Shown here: piece by piece, positions 1 to 8,047 of the stretch
Position numbering within the stretch: position 1 is the first letter of the stretch
Layout of the letters: every line of letters starts with the position of its first letter
Assembly: GCA_027485675.1 (NCBI GenBank)
Contig: JAIXQP010000016.1
Location: 1-64,000 of the forward strand
Source of the DNA: Terriglobales bacterium
GTDB taxonomy: Bacteria; Acidobacteriota; Terriglobia; Bryobacterales; Bryobacteraceae
Length of the DNA stretch: 64,000 nt
Direction of reading: 5' to 3'
The notes under the pieces: model-generated
What the model saw: the letters and a program-made list of their open reading frames with translations, nothing else
Database searches by the model: none
What the model was told of the DNA's origin: nothing
Program-made: the position numbers and the translations under genes

Positions 1-209
1 AGTTCCGACCTCATCGCTCCTCCGCCCACTTCACCCGCCAACAACCAACCCCCCGGAACCCCGCCCAAACGAAACGGCCACAGCTACGAGAACCTGCGCC
101 ACCTCATCGCCTTCCCGCCCTCACCAGCAGCCCGCCAGAGCAAATCGACCAAACACTCCGATCGCAAGCTCCGACCTCATCGCTCCTCCGCCCACTTCAC
201 CCGCCAACA
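1..209. repeat. C-rich direct repeat, about 43 bp, two copies
   Basis: Bases 1-43 and 167-209 are nearly identical (one difference, position 4 against 170); the shared core reads CCGACCTCATCGCTCCTCC. A shorter piece of the same text (CCTCATCGCTCC) recurs near 265. The first 354 bases are strongly C-rich on the + strand with almost no G, and I see no convincing gene in them. The copies are 166 bp apart, so this may be the edge of a longer tandem array outside the window. No function can be read from the sequence. Confidence 0.7.
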
Positions 210-354
210 CCCCCCCCGGATCCCCGCCAAATCAAGACACCCGCAACCCCACACGACGGCGCCCACCTCATCGCTCCCCCTCACAACCGCCGCCCCGTCT
301 CGCCCGCGGCCACGTCGCCCCCTCCCCACCAAACAGCACCGCCACCCCCACCCT

Positions 355-969
355 TTACGCGCGCACCCCCAACCACCGCCACCAGCCAGCCACCACCCCA
401 CACCCCAATACCGCCGCCGCCCCCCACCAGTCCGTCGCGTGTTGGATCGTCCGCCACTCATGCAAAACCAGCCGCAACCCGCCAAACGTCACCAATAACC
501 CCGCCGCAAACGCCCAGTCCCTCCGACGCGCCCCCCAATACACCGCCCCCAAGGCCACCGCCCACAGCACCTCCCAACGCACCAACTCCTCCCCGTTCCA
601 CCAGCACCCCAACCGAGCCACAATCCACGCAAACGGAAACGTCCACGCCCCCGCCTCGAACAACTCCGTCCGCCACATGCGGTAACGCCACAAGTACACC
701 AGGCCCCCCACCAGCGCCCCGCCCATACACCCCAACGTCATCGCCCCGGCAAACGGATTCAACCAAACCTGCCACGGCACGGAATCCCGCAGCAGCAGCA
801 GAAAAGCCCAGTGCCCCACGAAAACGGCCGACACCAGCACACTCGCACTGAAACCGGCCGCCCGCCGCGGATCCAGGCCCACGCAGCCCGCCCGCCACGT
901 CAACAGGAAGTGCCCCAGCAGCGCCGCCGCTGCCAGGGCCATCGTGTGCCAGTCAATCCCGGATTGCAA
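355..969 (-). CDS. Lgt-like (prolipoprotein diacylglyceryl transferase family) membrane protein, short and divergent
   Basis: Integral membrane protein of 204 aa with about six hydrophobic segments. The order of features resembles Lgt: an N-terminal IDWHTMAL stretch like the Lgt 'IHTYGL' start, a GGALVGGLVYL helix, then ARLGCWWNGEEL, which matches the Lgt signature GRIGNFxNGE. Lgt is normally 260-300 aa and moves diacylglycerol from phosphatidylglycerol to lipobox cysteines. This protein is shorter, and the catalytic HGG motif appears as MGG, so it may be a non-canonical paralogue. A stop codon precedes the TTG at 969, leaving that TTG or the ATG at 942 as start; the TTG keeps the conserved N-terminus. 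It runs directly out of a decayed TIGR03437 domain. Confidence 0.6.
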   Translation of the reverse strand: MQSGIDWHTMALAAAALLGHFLLTWRAGCVGLDPRRAAGFSASVLVSAVFVGHWAFLLLLRDSVPWQVWLNPFAGAMTLGCMGGALVGGLVYLWRYRMWRTELFEAGAWTFPFAWIVARLGCWWNGEELVRWEVLWAVALGAVYWGARRRDWAFAAGLLVTFGGLRLVLHEWRTIQHATDWWGAAAVLGCGVVAGWWRWLGVRA

Positions 970-1476
970 TCGTTACGCCCCGCTGACTTTCATTATTCCC
1001 CACCCGGATCACCACTGGCTGATTGCCCGTCTGCACCCGCGGAGGAACCACAGCGTTCAACTGGAACAGCCCCGCCGTCAATCCCGGCGCGCCACCAGCG
1101 TGAAGAACGTCGACCGCTGGCCACCAATCGTCACCTGCACCCCGGCCACCGGAACCGGCAGCGGCGTCCCCACCAAGCGGCCATCCCGACCGGGTGGATT
1201 CGTCTGCCCCTCCCCGGTCCCGTACAGGATCACCACACTGCCCCGCGCCCCCGCGTTCGCCGCCGCGTTCACGCTCCCATCCTGATTCAGGAAGGCGCCC
1301 GGACCCGTCTCCCCCACCCGCACCGCCAACGGCGCCGAACGCTGTCCCTGGTACTCCACCACCAGCGGAACCGTACCCTTCCCCGCCACCGAGTACGGCA
1401 CCACAACGCTCGACTGTCGCGCCTAAACGTAAATGATCGGCGCCGGCACCCCGTCAGCTCGATTCAGCCTTATGCG
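953..1476 (-). pseudogene. Decayed TIGR03437 (Solibacter-type C-terminal) domain
   Basis: Reading the minus strand, residues such as DGVPAPIIYV, VVVPYSVAGKG, VEYQGQRS, GAFLNQDGSVN and ILYGTGEGQTNPPG follow the TIGR03437 domain found at the C-terminus of many secreted Solibacter proteins. An in-frame TAG follows IIYV, where the family usually has a polar residue such as Gln (TAG is one base from CAG). Near 1110 the frame must shift by one base to recover the rest of the domain (APGLTAGLFQLNAVVP, then QPVVIRVG), which ends at a TGA at 953-955. Upstream of about 1476 another stop closes the frame and no parent protein remains. The nonsense codon, frameshift and missing 5' part make this a relic. 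The frame assignments are seen directly; the family name is from memory. Confidence 0.8.
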
Positions 1477-1525
1477 GACATACTACTCCGACAATATAAT
1501 CACGACAATCTGATCCAGTATATAT

Positions 1526-2578
1526 TTAGCGCCGGTGGACGACCGCCCGGTCCATCTGCTCCCGGTTGTTGCGGAACGCCAGGGAGACCGGCGCGAAATG
1601 CACCGCGGGCAGCCCCACCGCTCCCCCGAAGACCTTCGCCGCGAACCGCCCATCGTTGTGCAACAACACGCCGCCCGGCCGCAGCGCCCGCGCGACTCCG
1701 GCTAACGCCGTGAACAGGCCCCGGTCGTCCAGATAGACGAACAGGTTCGTCGCCACCGCCAGGTCGTAGACTCCCAGGGTGGGGATCTGGGTCGTGATGT
1801 CCGCCTCAACGGCGCACCGCCCCCGCGCGCGCAAAAACCCCAGCACCTCCGGCCGCACGTCCATCGCGTCGATCGTCACCCCGGCCCCGAACTGCTCGCG
1901 CAGCCAGTCCCACTGCGGTTGCGCCAGGGGCGCCGCGTCGTCGAACCCCTCGCGCCGCGTCAAGTCCAAGCCCGGACCCGCCAGCAGTACGCGCTTCGGC
2001 TGCCCCAGTTGCGGTTGGGCCGTTCGCAACACCGCCGTGTTCTCCGCGGCCGTGTCGGAACTCAGCCCGCGGCGCTGGTAGAGCGCGTTCACCGCCTCCG
2101 GCCCGCCAACCTCCCGCAACCGCTCGCGCAGGAACTCCATGGTATGGCGATAGCAGCGCTCCACCGTCCAATCCCTGGGTAGAGCGCCGAAAAGCTCCGC
2201 CACCAGTTGATGGCGTTCGTCGAAGCGGACCTTCGCCGATGCCTGCCAAGCCGCGAGTCGCTGGGCCACCGCTGGCGGCACGATCTCCTGGCTCGCTCTC
2301 GCTAAAGTCAGCGGATCGAGCGGCGGCAAATCGGTGAAACGCCTCGACTGCAAGGCGTAATAGGTCAGATGCTCGGCGCTGCCAGTGACGATCCGTTCGC
2401 CGAGCACCCGCCGCTGGGCATCGAGGTACGAGGGGAAGGAGTCCGCCGTCAATCCCAGATCCGCCGCCAGACGGCGGGCCGGCGCGGGAAGGTCAGCATA
2501 GGAGAGAGCTACGGGCGCTGCGGGACAAGCCCCCAACGCCGTGCCAACGGCACCAAACCAGGCTCGCCGAGTCCACAT
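1526..2578 (-). CDS. Tat-type lipoprotein with class I SAM methyltransferase-like C-terminal domain
   Basis: 350 aa. The N-terminus TRRAWFGAVG resembles a twin-arginine signal and is followed by LGAC, an acceptable lipobox, so an exported lipoprotein is likely. Residues 190-330 look like a class I methyltransferase: VLLAGPGLDL as a degenerate motif I, a DAMDVRPEVL acidic end of strand 2, then YDLAVATNLFVYLDD and ALRPGGVLLHNDG as motifs IV and VI. The Gly-rich loop lacks the usual GxGxG. An exported methyltransferase fold is unusual, and the protein may not be an active methyltransferase. I do not recognise the N-terminal 180 residues. Confidence 0.6.
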   Translation of the reverse strand: MWTRRAWFGAVGTALGACPAAPVALSYADLPAPARRLAADLGLTADSFPSYLDAQRRVLGERIVTGSAEHLTYYALQSRRFTDLPPLDPLTLARASQEIVPPAVAQRLAAWQASAKVRFDERHQLVAELFGALPRDWTVERCYRHTMEFLRERLREVGGPEAVNALYQRRGLSSDTAAENTAVLRTAQPQLGQPKRVLLAGPGLDLTRREGFDDAAPLAQPQWDWLREQFGAGVTIDAMDVRPEVLGFLRARGRCAVEADITTQIPTLGVYDLAVATNLFVYLDDRGLFTALAGVARALRPGGVLLHNDGRFAAKVFGGAVGLPAVHFAPVSLAFRNNREQMDRAVVHRR

Positions 2579-2678
2579 CCCTCGTCAGAGTAGCAAAGGA
2601 ACAAGAAAAGAGGGCGGCGCGCTCGCAGTCGCGCCGCCCGGAGTTAAGGTATGGGATTCCGAGAGCCGGTTCCGGACC

Positions 2679-3047
2679 CTAGTTAAAAAGCTCGCCGATC
2701 TCGCGTGCGATCCCGCGCGCTTCGAGATGGATCAGTCCCGCGTTGCAACCCGCCGGTCCCATGACTGCCAAAACACCTTTAGCGCCAGCCGAGTACAGGA
2801 AAATCTGCCCGTCCTGGCCAGCGACCGTAATCTCTTCAAAATGGCCCGCACTGAGGCTGTCGCTGACGCGACGGCCCAAACTCGAGGCCGCCGCCGCCAT
2901 GGCCGCCACCCGGTTGGCATCGGCGCCATTGGACAACGAATGCGCAATCGGCAATCCTTCGGAGGACGCTACCAATACTCCCCGGAGCTCCGGGATGGCC
3001 GTGCGAAGGCCGTCGACACTCTTCTGAAATACGTCTACTTTACCCAT
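2679..3047 (-). CDS. Roadblock/LC7 domain protein (MglB-like)
   Basis: 122 aa, a single Roadblock/LC7 fold: an N-terminal helix (residues 4-18), the strand RGVLVASSEGLPIAHSL, a long Ala-rich helix with AAMAAAASSLGRRV, then strands EEITVAGQDGQIFLYSAG and KGVLAVMGPAG. Family members dimerise and act as GTPase-activating or scaffolding partners of small Ras-like GTPases such as MglA in polarity and motility. No GTPase gene is adjacent here, so the partner is unknown. The SD-like GAGG lies upstream of the ATG at 3047. Its 5' region shares a 12-base motif with the region upstream of the CpaE-like gene at 54141. Confidence 0.85.
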   Translation of the reverse strand: MGKVDVFQKSVDGLRTAIPELRGVLVASSEGLPIAHSLSNGADANRVAAMAAAASSLGRRVSDSLSAGHFEEITVAGQDGQIFLYSAGAKGVLAVMGPAGCNAGLIHLEARGIAREIGELFN

Positions 3048-3298
3048 TGTTTAAACTCCTCGAACCAGTTCTCCGGCTCTGACAAAAGTACTATCGTCCA
3101 ATCGCCGAAAGACTTTATACCCGACGTTCTGGTTCGGCGTTCAGGGCCTTGCTCCTATGCCGGTCCGCCCCTTGTCTCGGGTGAAGGCCCAACGACTAAC
3201 TAGGGAAACTCGGCAGAACCCGGGGTTGGTAGGTATTTTGCCGTCTGTTCGAAAAACTCTAGTGCCATTACGATAATCCCAGAGGGGAAAGACACCGA

Positions 3299-5164
3299 AT
3301 GCGATGCCTGCAGTGTGGTGTGGAGATGGCGCTTCTCAAGAAGCTTCGGAACTCCACCGAATTCTGTTCGGAAGACTGCCGCCAGAAATACCAGGACGAG
3401 TCCAATCAACTCGCCGTGTCCCGATTGATGCAGCAGCGCAAGCCGAAACCTGCCCGGGCGCCGCTCGGCGCCGCCCGGCCGGCCACCGGAGTCCTGGATC
3501 GCACGCCGCCTGCCCCCGCGCCCGTCGCCGCCGTCGTGGAACCGCCGATTGCCGAGTTCCTGCCCCAAACCGCCATCGCTTCGATTGAAATTCATCCGGT
3601 CGCAGCCAAAATCGACTGGCAGTTGCGCAAAAGCCAGCAGCTCCTTCCCACCCTATCGGATGATGTCCTTCCCTCTCTACTGGCGCTGCAATTCGCGCAG
3701 TTAGAGGCACAGTACGCCCCCCGCGGCCCCCGTCTGGCCCTCATCGAGGGTCTCTTTCCGCTGGTGGCGCCCGCGCTTTGGCTGCAGGTGGCGGAACGGC
3801 AGGCTCTTCCCACGCCGTCTCCGAATCTCACGCAGAACTGGACGGCTGTTTGGCCCGCGGCCTGGCGGGAGATCATCGAACTGGTGCGGGAGAACAGTGC
3901 CGCCGCTGAACCCAGCCCGGCGGTCGACTCGCCCGCCCCGGATGCGCCCGCCCCAGTCGTTCCCAGCAAGCCCGCCGCGCCCGCGCCGCTGGCTCCCACT
4001 CCGGCAGCCCTCCCGCCCCTGGCGCTCAGCAAACCCAGCGTCGTCCCCTCCGAACCCGGTGAGCCCAGCCCCGTTGTCGAGTCGGTGGCGATGCCGCAGG
4101 CGGCCATCCAGTCCCCCGAGACGGCGATGCTGCCCTTGCGTCCCCGGATCGCCTTCGCCCCGCGGCAGAGCGAACCCGCGGCGACCCGGCCGGAGAAGGC
4201 CCCGGCGGTGAAGCCGATTCTGGTTTCGAAGCCCGCCGAGGCGGCCAAAGCCGCCGAACCGCCCAAGCGGACCGAGGCGAAGACTGCCGAGAAGTCGAAA
4301 CCCGCCGAGACCAGGATCCCGGAGGTCCGCCTCGAAAGCCGCCGCCCCGAGAAGAGTGTCGTCGAGGAGGCGAAGCCCGCGGCGAAGTCCGCTGAGCCCA
4401 AACCAGTCGAAGCCAAGGGCAAGGAGTCCAAAGCGGCCGAGCCCGTAGCGGCAGCAACGAGTGCCGCTCCCGCCGTCAACGCCCCGTCGTTCGGCGCTCC
4501 GACATTTGGCGTCCCTGCCAAGAGCTCCGCCGCCACTGGCCTCTGGCATCGCATGCCGTGGTGGGAGCGTTGCGCCGCTGTCGCGGTGTTTCTGCTCTCG
4601 ATCGGCGGCTGGCTGATCAACGGCCGGCCAGCCGAAGACAAGCGGTCTTCGCGATCCATCTCGCTGCCCTCTCCGGCGGCGCCGGCCCCGGGCATGGGTT
4701 CGGACAGTTGGGCATCCGAACGCGCCACCGATCTGGCTGGCGCGGCGCTGAACCGCCAGCTTTCGTTGTACCGCCCTTCGAAAACGATGAAGGACTACGT
4801 GGTCGAGTTCCAGGGCACCATCCAGGAGCGCGCGCTCGGTTGGATTGTCCGGGCGAAGGATGCAAGCAACTACTACTGCATCAAGCTGGAAGTCGACAAG
4901 GCGGGAACGGCGAAGTTGGTCCGCTTCGGGGTGATCGGCGGCAAAGAGGACGCCCACACCCAACTGCCGCTCTCCCTGCTGCCCAGGCCCGAAAACGGCG
5001 CCTACAAGGTGCGGGTTGAGGCCAAGGGGCCGAAGATCAGCACCTACATTAACGGGCAGGCTGTGGATGTGTGGGTGGATGAGCGGTTGGCGCAAGGTGC
5101 GGCCGGCTTTACCAATGAGCGCGGCGAACGGGCAGTCGTGAAGTCGGTGCAGGTCTCTTTTTGA
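3299..5164 (+). CDS. Zinc-ribbon / Pro-Ala-rich linker / TM / LamG-like domain protein
   Basis: 621 aa. The N-terminus carries a small zinc-binding module with Cys3, Cys6, Cys23 and Cys27. Residues about 200-415 form a long Pro/Ala/Lys/Glu-rich low-complexity linker. One transmembrane helix sits near 421-440 (AAVAVFLLSIGGWL). The last 130 residues (from about 490) look like a concanavalin-A/LamG-type sandwich of the DUF1080 kind: YVVEFQGTIQERALGWIVRA, YYCIKLEV, then VRVEAKGPKISTYING. The topology implies a cytoplasmic zinc ribbon and an extracytoplasmic beta-sandwich. SD-like AGAGGGGA precedes the ATG. The TPR gene starts 13 bp downstream, so the two probably form an operon. Substrate and partner are unknown. 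Confidence 0.7.
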   Translation: MRCLQCGVEMALLKKLRNSTEFCSEDCRQKYQDESNQLAVSRLMQQRKPKPARAPLGAARPATGVLDRTPPAPAPVAAVVEPPIAEFLPQTAIASIEIHPVAAKIDWQLRKSQQLLPTLSDDVLPSLLALQFAQLEAQYAPRGPRLALIEGLFPLVAPALWLQVAERQALPTPSPNLTQNWTAVWPAAWREIIELVRENSAAAEPSPAVDSPAPDAPAPVVPSKPAAPAPLAPTPAALPPLALSKPSVVPSEPGEPSPVVESVAMPQAAIQSPETAMLPLRPRIAFAPRQSEPAATRPEKAPAVKPILVSKPAEAAKAAEPPKRTEAKTAEKSKPAETRIPEVRLESRRPEKSVVEEAKPAAKSAEPKPVEAKGKESKAAEPVAAATSAAPAVNAPSFGAPTFGVPAKSSAATGLWHRMPWWERCAAVAVFLLSIGGWLINGRPAEDKRSSRSISLPSPAAPAPGMGSDSWASERATDLAGAALNRQLSLYRPSKTMKDYVVEFQGTIQERALGWIVRAKDASNYYCIKLEVDKAGTAKLVRFGVIGGKEDAHTQLPLSLLPRPENGAYKVRVEAKGPKISTYINGQAVDVWVDERLAQGAAGFTNERGERAVVKSVQVSF

Positions 5165-5177
5165 ACGGGGGAAAGCA

Positions 5178-6824
5178 ATGAGTAACGAGAATTTGGACGA
5201 TCGCTGGCTGTGGTTTATCGACGACGGCCCATTGCAGGCGCTGCTCAAGGCCGAGGCGGCGCTGCCGTCGATGAAGATGCGCGCCGCCTCTTCCCCGGCT
5301 CTGGTCCGCGCCGTCTCCCTGCACATGGAAGGCCGGGTCGCTCAGGCCATCACGGAGTTGACGGCGGCGATCGACGGGGGAGACCGCCATCCGGACGTTT
5401 ACTTGATGCTCGGCCAGTTTCACGCGGAAGCGGGGCAATGGGAGACCGCCGCGGGGGTTTATCGCCGGCTTTTGGAGCTCGATGCGCGGCATCCGCTGGG
5501 CGCCTTCAATCTTGGGGTCTGCCAGCTCCGGCTGGGCGAGTGGTCGGGTTGTGAAACCAGCTTCCGGCAGGCGGTTGCGCTGCAACCTTCGCGGGTTGAG
5601 GCTCAGCTGGGTCTCGCCATCGCGTCGCTGCAACTGCAGAAAGGCACGCCGGCGCTTGAAGGTTTCGACCGGGTGCTTGCGCAGGACGCCAAATCCGAGC
5701 CGGCCCGCTTTGGCCGCGCCGCGGCGCTCCAACTGCTCAAACGCTATCCCGAAGCCCTGGCCGAGTACGACAAACTGCCGTCCGGCTCGCCGCAGCAGGC
5801 CGCCATCCTGACCAATCAGATCGCCGCGGCAGCCGCCACGCGGGACGCCGCCGCCCTGCAGCGCTACGGCGCGCAACTGCTCGCCCGCGACGCCCAATCG
5901 GCCGTTGCCACCGAGGCGATGGGCGCGGCCGCCCTGCTCAACGGAGACTATCGCACCGCGGCGCGGCACTTTGAAACTGCCGCCGGCGTCGGAGCCGCCA
6001 GTCTGGAGCTGTGGACCAATCTCGCTGCGGCCGCGGCCCGCTGTGGAGACGACGCGCAGGCCGAAACCGCGCTGCTGCGGGCGCTCGAACTGCAGCCCAA
6101 CCACCCGGGGGCACTGCTCGAACGCGCCGCCCTCGAAGACCGCCGCGGTACGGCCGCCGAAGCCCGCCGCGAATGGGAAAAGGCCGCGGCGGCGACGCGC
6201 TCCGAGGTGGCTTACTGGAATCTCGCGCTGGCCGCGCAGCGGCAAGGGGATGCCAAGGCCGCCGTTGAGGCGCTGCAGCGTCTGGTTGGCGTAAACCGGC
6301 AGCGGCACGACGCCTGGTACCTGCTCGGAGAGCTTCTCGCCGCCGACTCCCGCCCCGCGGAGGCCGCCAAGGCCTTTGCCGAAGCCCTGCGGCTCAAGCC
6401 GGATTGGCTCGACGCCCAGTTCAACTTCGGCCTGCTGGCCTGGCGGGCCGGCCATCTCGACCGGGCCTGGCAGGCGTTCGAGTCCGCCGTTTCGCGGCAG
6501 TCGGATCGGACGGAACTCCATGAGGCGATGGTGCAACTCGCCATCGAGCGTGGGGATGCGACCCGGGCCGCCGAATGCCTCCGCCGGCTCGAACGGCGTG
6601 GCGCGGCGAGCGAAGCGCTGACGTTTAACGTCGCGCTGACGCTGCAACGGTCCGGTCGCGCCAAGGACGCCGAGGCGCTCTACCGACGCACGTTGACAGC
6701 CAACCCGGAGTTCGTCGAGAGTCTGGTGAACCTGGGCCACACGCTCGAAGCGCAGGGCGACCGCGAAGGCGCGGCGGACTGCTGGCGCCGGGCCGTCGAA
6801 CTCCGCCCCGAACTCGTCAGCTAA
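5178..6824 (+). CDS. Multi-TPR repeat protein
   Basis: 548 aa, built almost wholly of tetratricopeptide repeats; typical units include AGQWETAAGVYRRLLELDARHPLGAFNLG, GDRTAA-like helices and the final GDREGAADCWRRAVELRPEL. No signal peptide or transmembrane helix is visible, so it is probably cytoplasmic and a scaffold. It follows the zinc-ribbon/LamG gene by 13 bp, with GGGGAAAG as SD. The region just downstream (6846-7230) holds three decayed partial copies of this gene's own 3' end. Confidence 0.8.
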   Translation: MSNENLDDRWLWFIDDGPLQALLKAEAALPSMKMRAASSPALVRAVSLHMEGRVAQAITELTAAIDGGDRHPDVYLMLGQFHAEAGQWETAAGVYRRLLELDARHPLGAFNLGVCQLRLGEWSGCETSFRQAVALQPSRVEAQLGLAIASLQLQKGTPALEGFDRVLAQDAKSEPARFGRAAALQLLKRYPEALAEYDKLPSGSPQQAAILTNQIAAAAATRDAAALQRYGAQLLARDAQSAVATEAMGAAALLNGDYRTAARHFETAAGVGAASLELWTNLAAAAARCGDDAQAETALLRALELQPNHPGALLERAALEDRRGTAAEARREWEKAAAATRSEVAYWNLALAAQRQGDAKAAVEALQRLVGVNRQRHDAWYLLGELLAADSRPAEAAKAFAEALRLKPDWLDAQFNFGLLAWRAGHLDRAWQAFESAVSRQSDRTELHEAMVQLAIERGDATRAAECLRRLERRGAASEALTFNVALTLQRSGRAKDAEALYRRTLTANPEFVESLVNLGHTLEAQGDREGAADCWRRAVELRPELVS

Positions 6825-6845
6825 GCGAAACCAAGGAACTCGACG

Positions 6846-7230
6846 AGGTGACGCCACCCGCGCCTCCGAATGCCTCCGCCGGCTCAAACGGCGTGGCGCG
6901 GGGAGCGGGGCGCTCTACCGTCGTACCCCGACTGCCAACCCGGAGGTCTGGTGAACTTGGACGACACTCTCGAAGCGACGGGCAGTCGCACTCCGCCCCG
7001 ATCTCGTCCGTCAAGCGAAACCAAGGAACGCCTCGAGGTGACGCCACCCGCGCCGCGGAATTCTTCCGCCGGCTCGAACAGCTTGGCGCGGCGGACTGCT
7101 AGCGCCGAGTTGTCGAACCCCACCCCGAACTGGTCAGTTAAGCGCCGAAGCCTCCGTCGGCTCGAACGGTTTGGCGGGGCGGACTGCTGGCGGAGGGCCG
7201 TCGCACTCCGCCCCGATCTCGTCAGCTATG
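6846..7230 (+). repeat. Three decayed partial copies of the TPR gene 3' end
   Basis: Non-coding relics in the same orientation as the gene before them. Copy 1 (about 6846-7014) matches the gene from about 6552 to its stop, with internal deletions: CTCCGCCGGCTC, CCAACCCGGAG and CTCGAAGCG all recur in order. Copy 2 (about 7034-7140) and copy 3 (about 7144-7230) are shorter. They share CTCCGCCCCGA and CTCGTCAGC near the end. Text found after the true stop codon (AAGCGAAACCAAGGAA) recurs at 7013, so the duplicated unit included flanking DNA. Frames are broken throughout. Confidence 0.8.
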
Positions 7231-7924
7231 CCGCAAAGCGCGGACGGCCGGCCCGGACCGGAATGGCCTCCGCGTAGTGCAGCAGCGGCGCCGACGAGGG
7301 CAGGTCGAGCCCCATCCACGCCGTCATGTCCAACTTATGAATGACGGCCTCCGCCGGCTGCAACGGCCACGGCTCATGTTCCACTTCGCCATACACCAAA
7401 CGGCCACCCGGCGTCTGGGCATACAGCCGGTAGCGCTCCGTCAACCAGTGCTCGAGAGTCCCCGGCTTGGCCAGACGCACCGGGCCAATCGGCTCGTACT
7501 CCATCTCGAGCGATGCCGCCGCCGTGCGCCAATCCGTCCGCTCCGAACGATAGTGGATCCGCTGACCGGTGCGCGTGGCCGCGATCATCGCATCGAAGTA
7601 CGGCAGGTAGTAGGTCATCCGGGCGCCGCGGACCCCCAGCCAACTGGTGGCGTCCAGACTGAAAAACCAGACGCCCGGCTTGTCCCGGTAACGGACATAG
7701 GTGCGAACATTCAATTCGAGAAAATTTCCCAGTCCCGGCAACACCGGGCAAAAGCGCGGCGCCGTGTTCGTCATCCGGAACGGCACCACCCCGATCCAGG
7801 CCTGCCCGTCAAAGGTATCGAGTTCGAGATCGGGCTGCAACATCGCCTGCAGCGGCGCGGCCGGCACGGGCCAGTGGGCGAACAATAGCTGTTCCCACGT
7901 CATTCGGAGCACCCATTGCCGCAT
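7226..7924 (-). CDS. DUF2071 (YqjF-like) protein
   Basis: 232 aa, matching the DUF2071 family: MTWEQLLFAHWPVP at the start, DLELDTFDGQAWIGVVPF, the NVRTYVRYRDKPGVWFFSLDA core, LEHWLTERYRLY and EHEPWPLQPAEAVI near the end. The role of the family is not established; it appears to be a soluble lipocalin-like barrel. The first Met at 7924 may be late-replaced by the Met at 7903, which lies closer to the conserved WEQLLFAHWPV. The C-terminal coding region abuts the last decayed TPR copy, so the insertion of those copies stops exactly at this gene. Confidence 0.85.
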   Translation of the reverse strand: MRQWVLRMTWEQLLFAHWPVPAAPLQAMLQPDLELDTFDGQAWIGVVPFRMTNTAPRFCPVLPGLGNFLELNVRTYVRYRDKPGVWFFSLDATSWLGVRGARMTYYLPYFDAMIAATRTGQRIHYRSERTDWRTAAASLEMEYEPIGPVRLAKPGTLEHWLTERYRLYAQTPGGRLVYGEVEHEPWPLQPAEAVIHKLDMTAWMGLDLPSSAPLLHYAEAIPVRAGRPRFAA

Positions 7925-8047
7925 ATGCTTTCAGTATGGGGTCGGGAGAGGGGGACGGCAAATTGAACGTATCCAATTGCCGCGGCTTGCGTCTATGAAT
8001 CAAGGACCGTCTGTTACACTAATGTTGAATCGCCGGGAGGCACACTC

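Noticed and set aside
811..1713. 300-codon open frame on the + strand
   Set aside because: It runs antisense across the Lgt-like gene and the TIGR03437 relic, and its Arg/Pro/His-rich composition is a complement artefact.
5109..6887. 592-codon open frame on the minus strand
   Set aside because: Complement of the TPR gene, and Arg/Gly-rich without recognisable structure.
8015..8020. TACACT as the -10 of the S41 homologue gene
   Set aside because: A -35 at suitable spacing was not found, so I did not list it.
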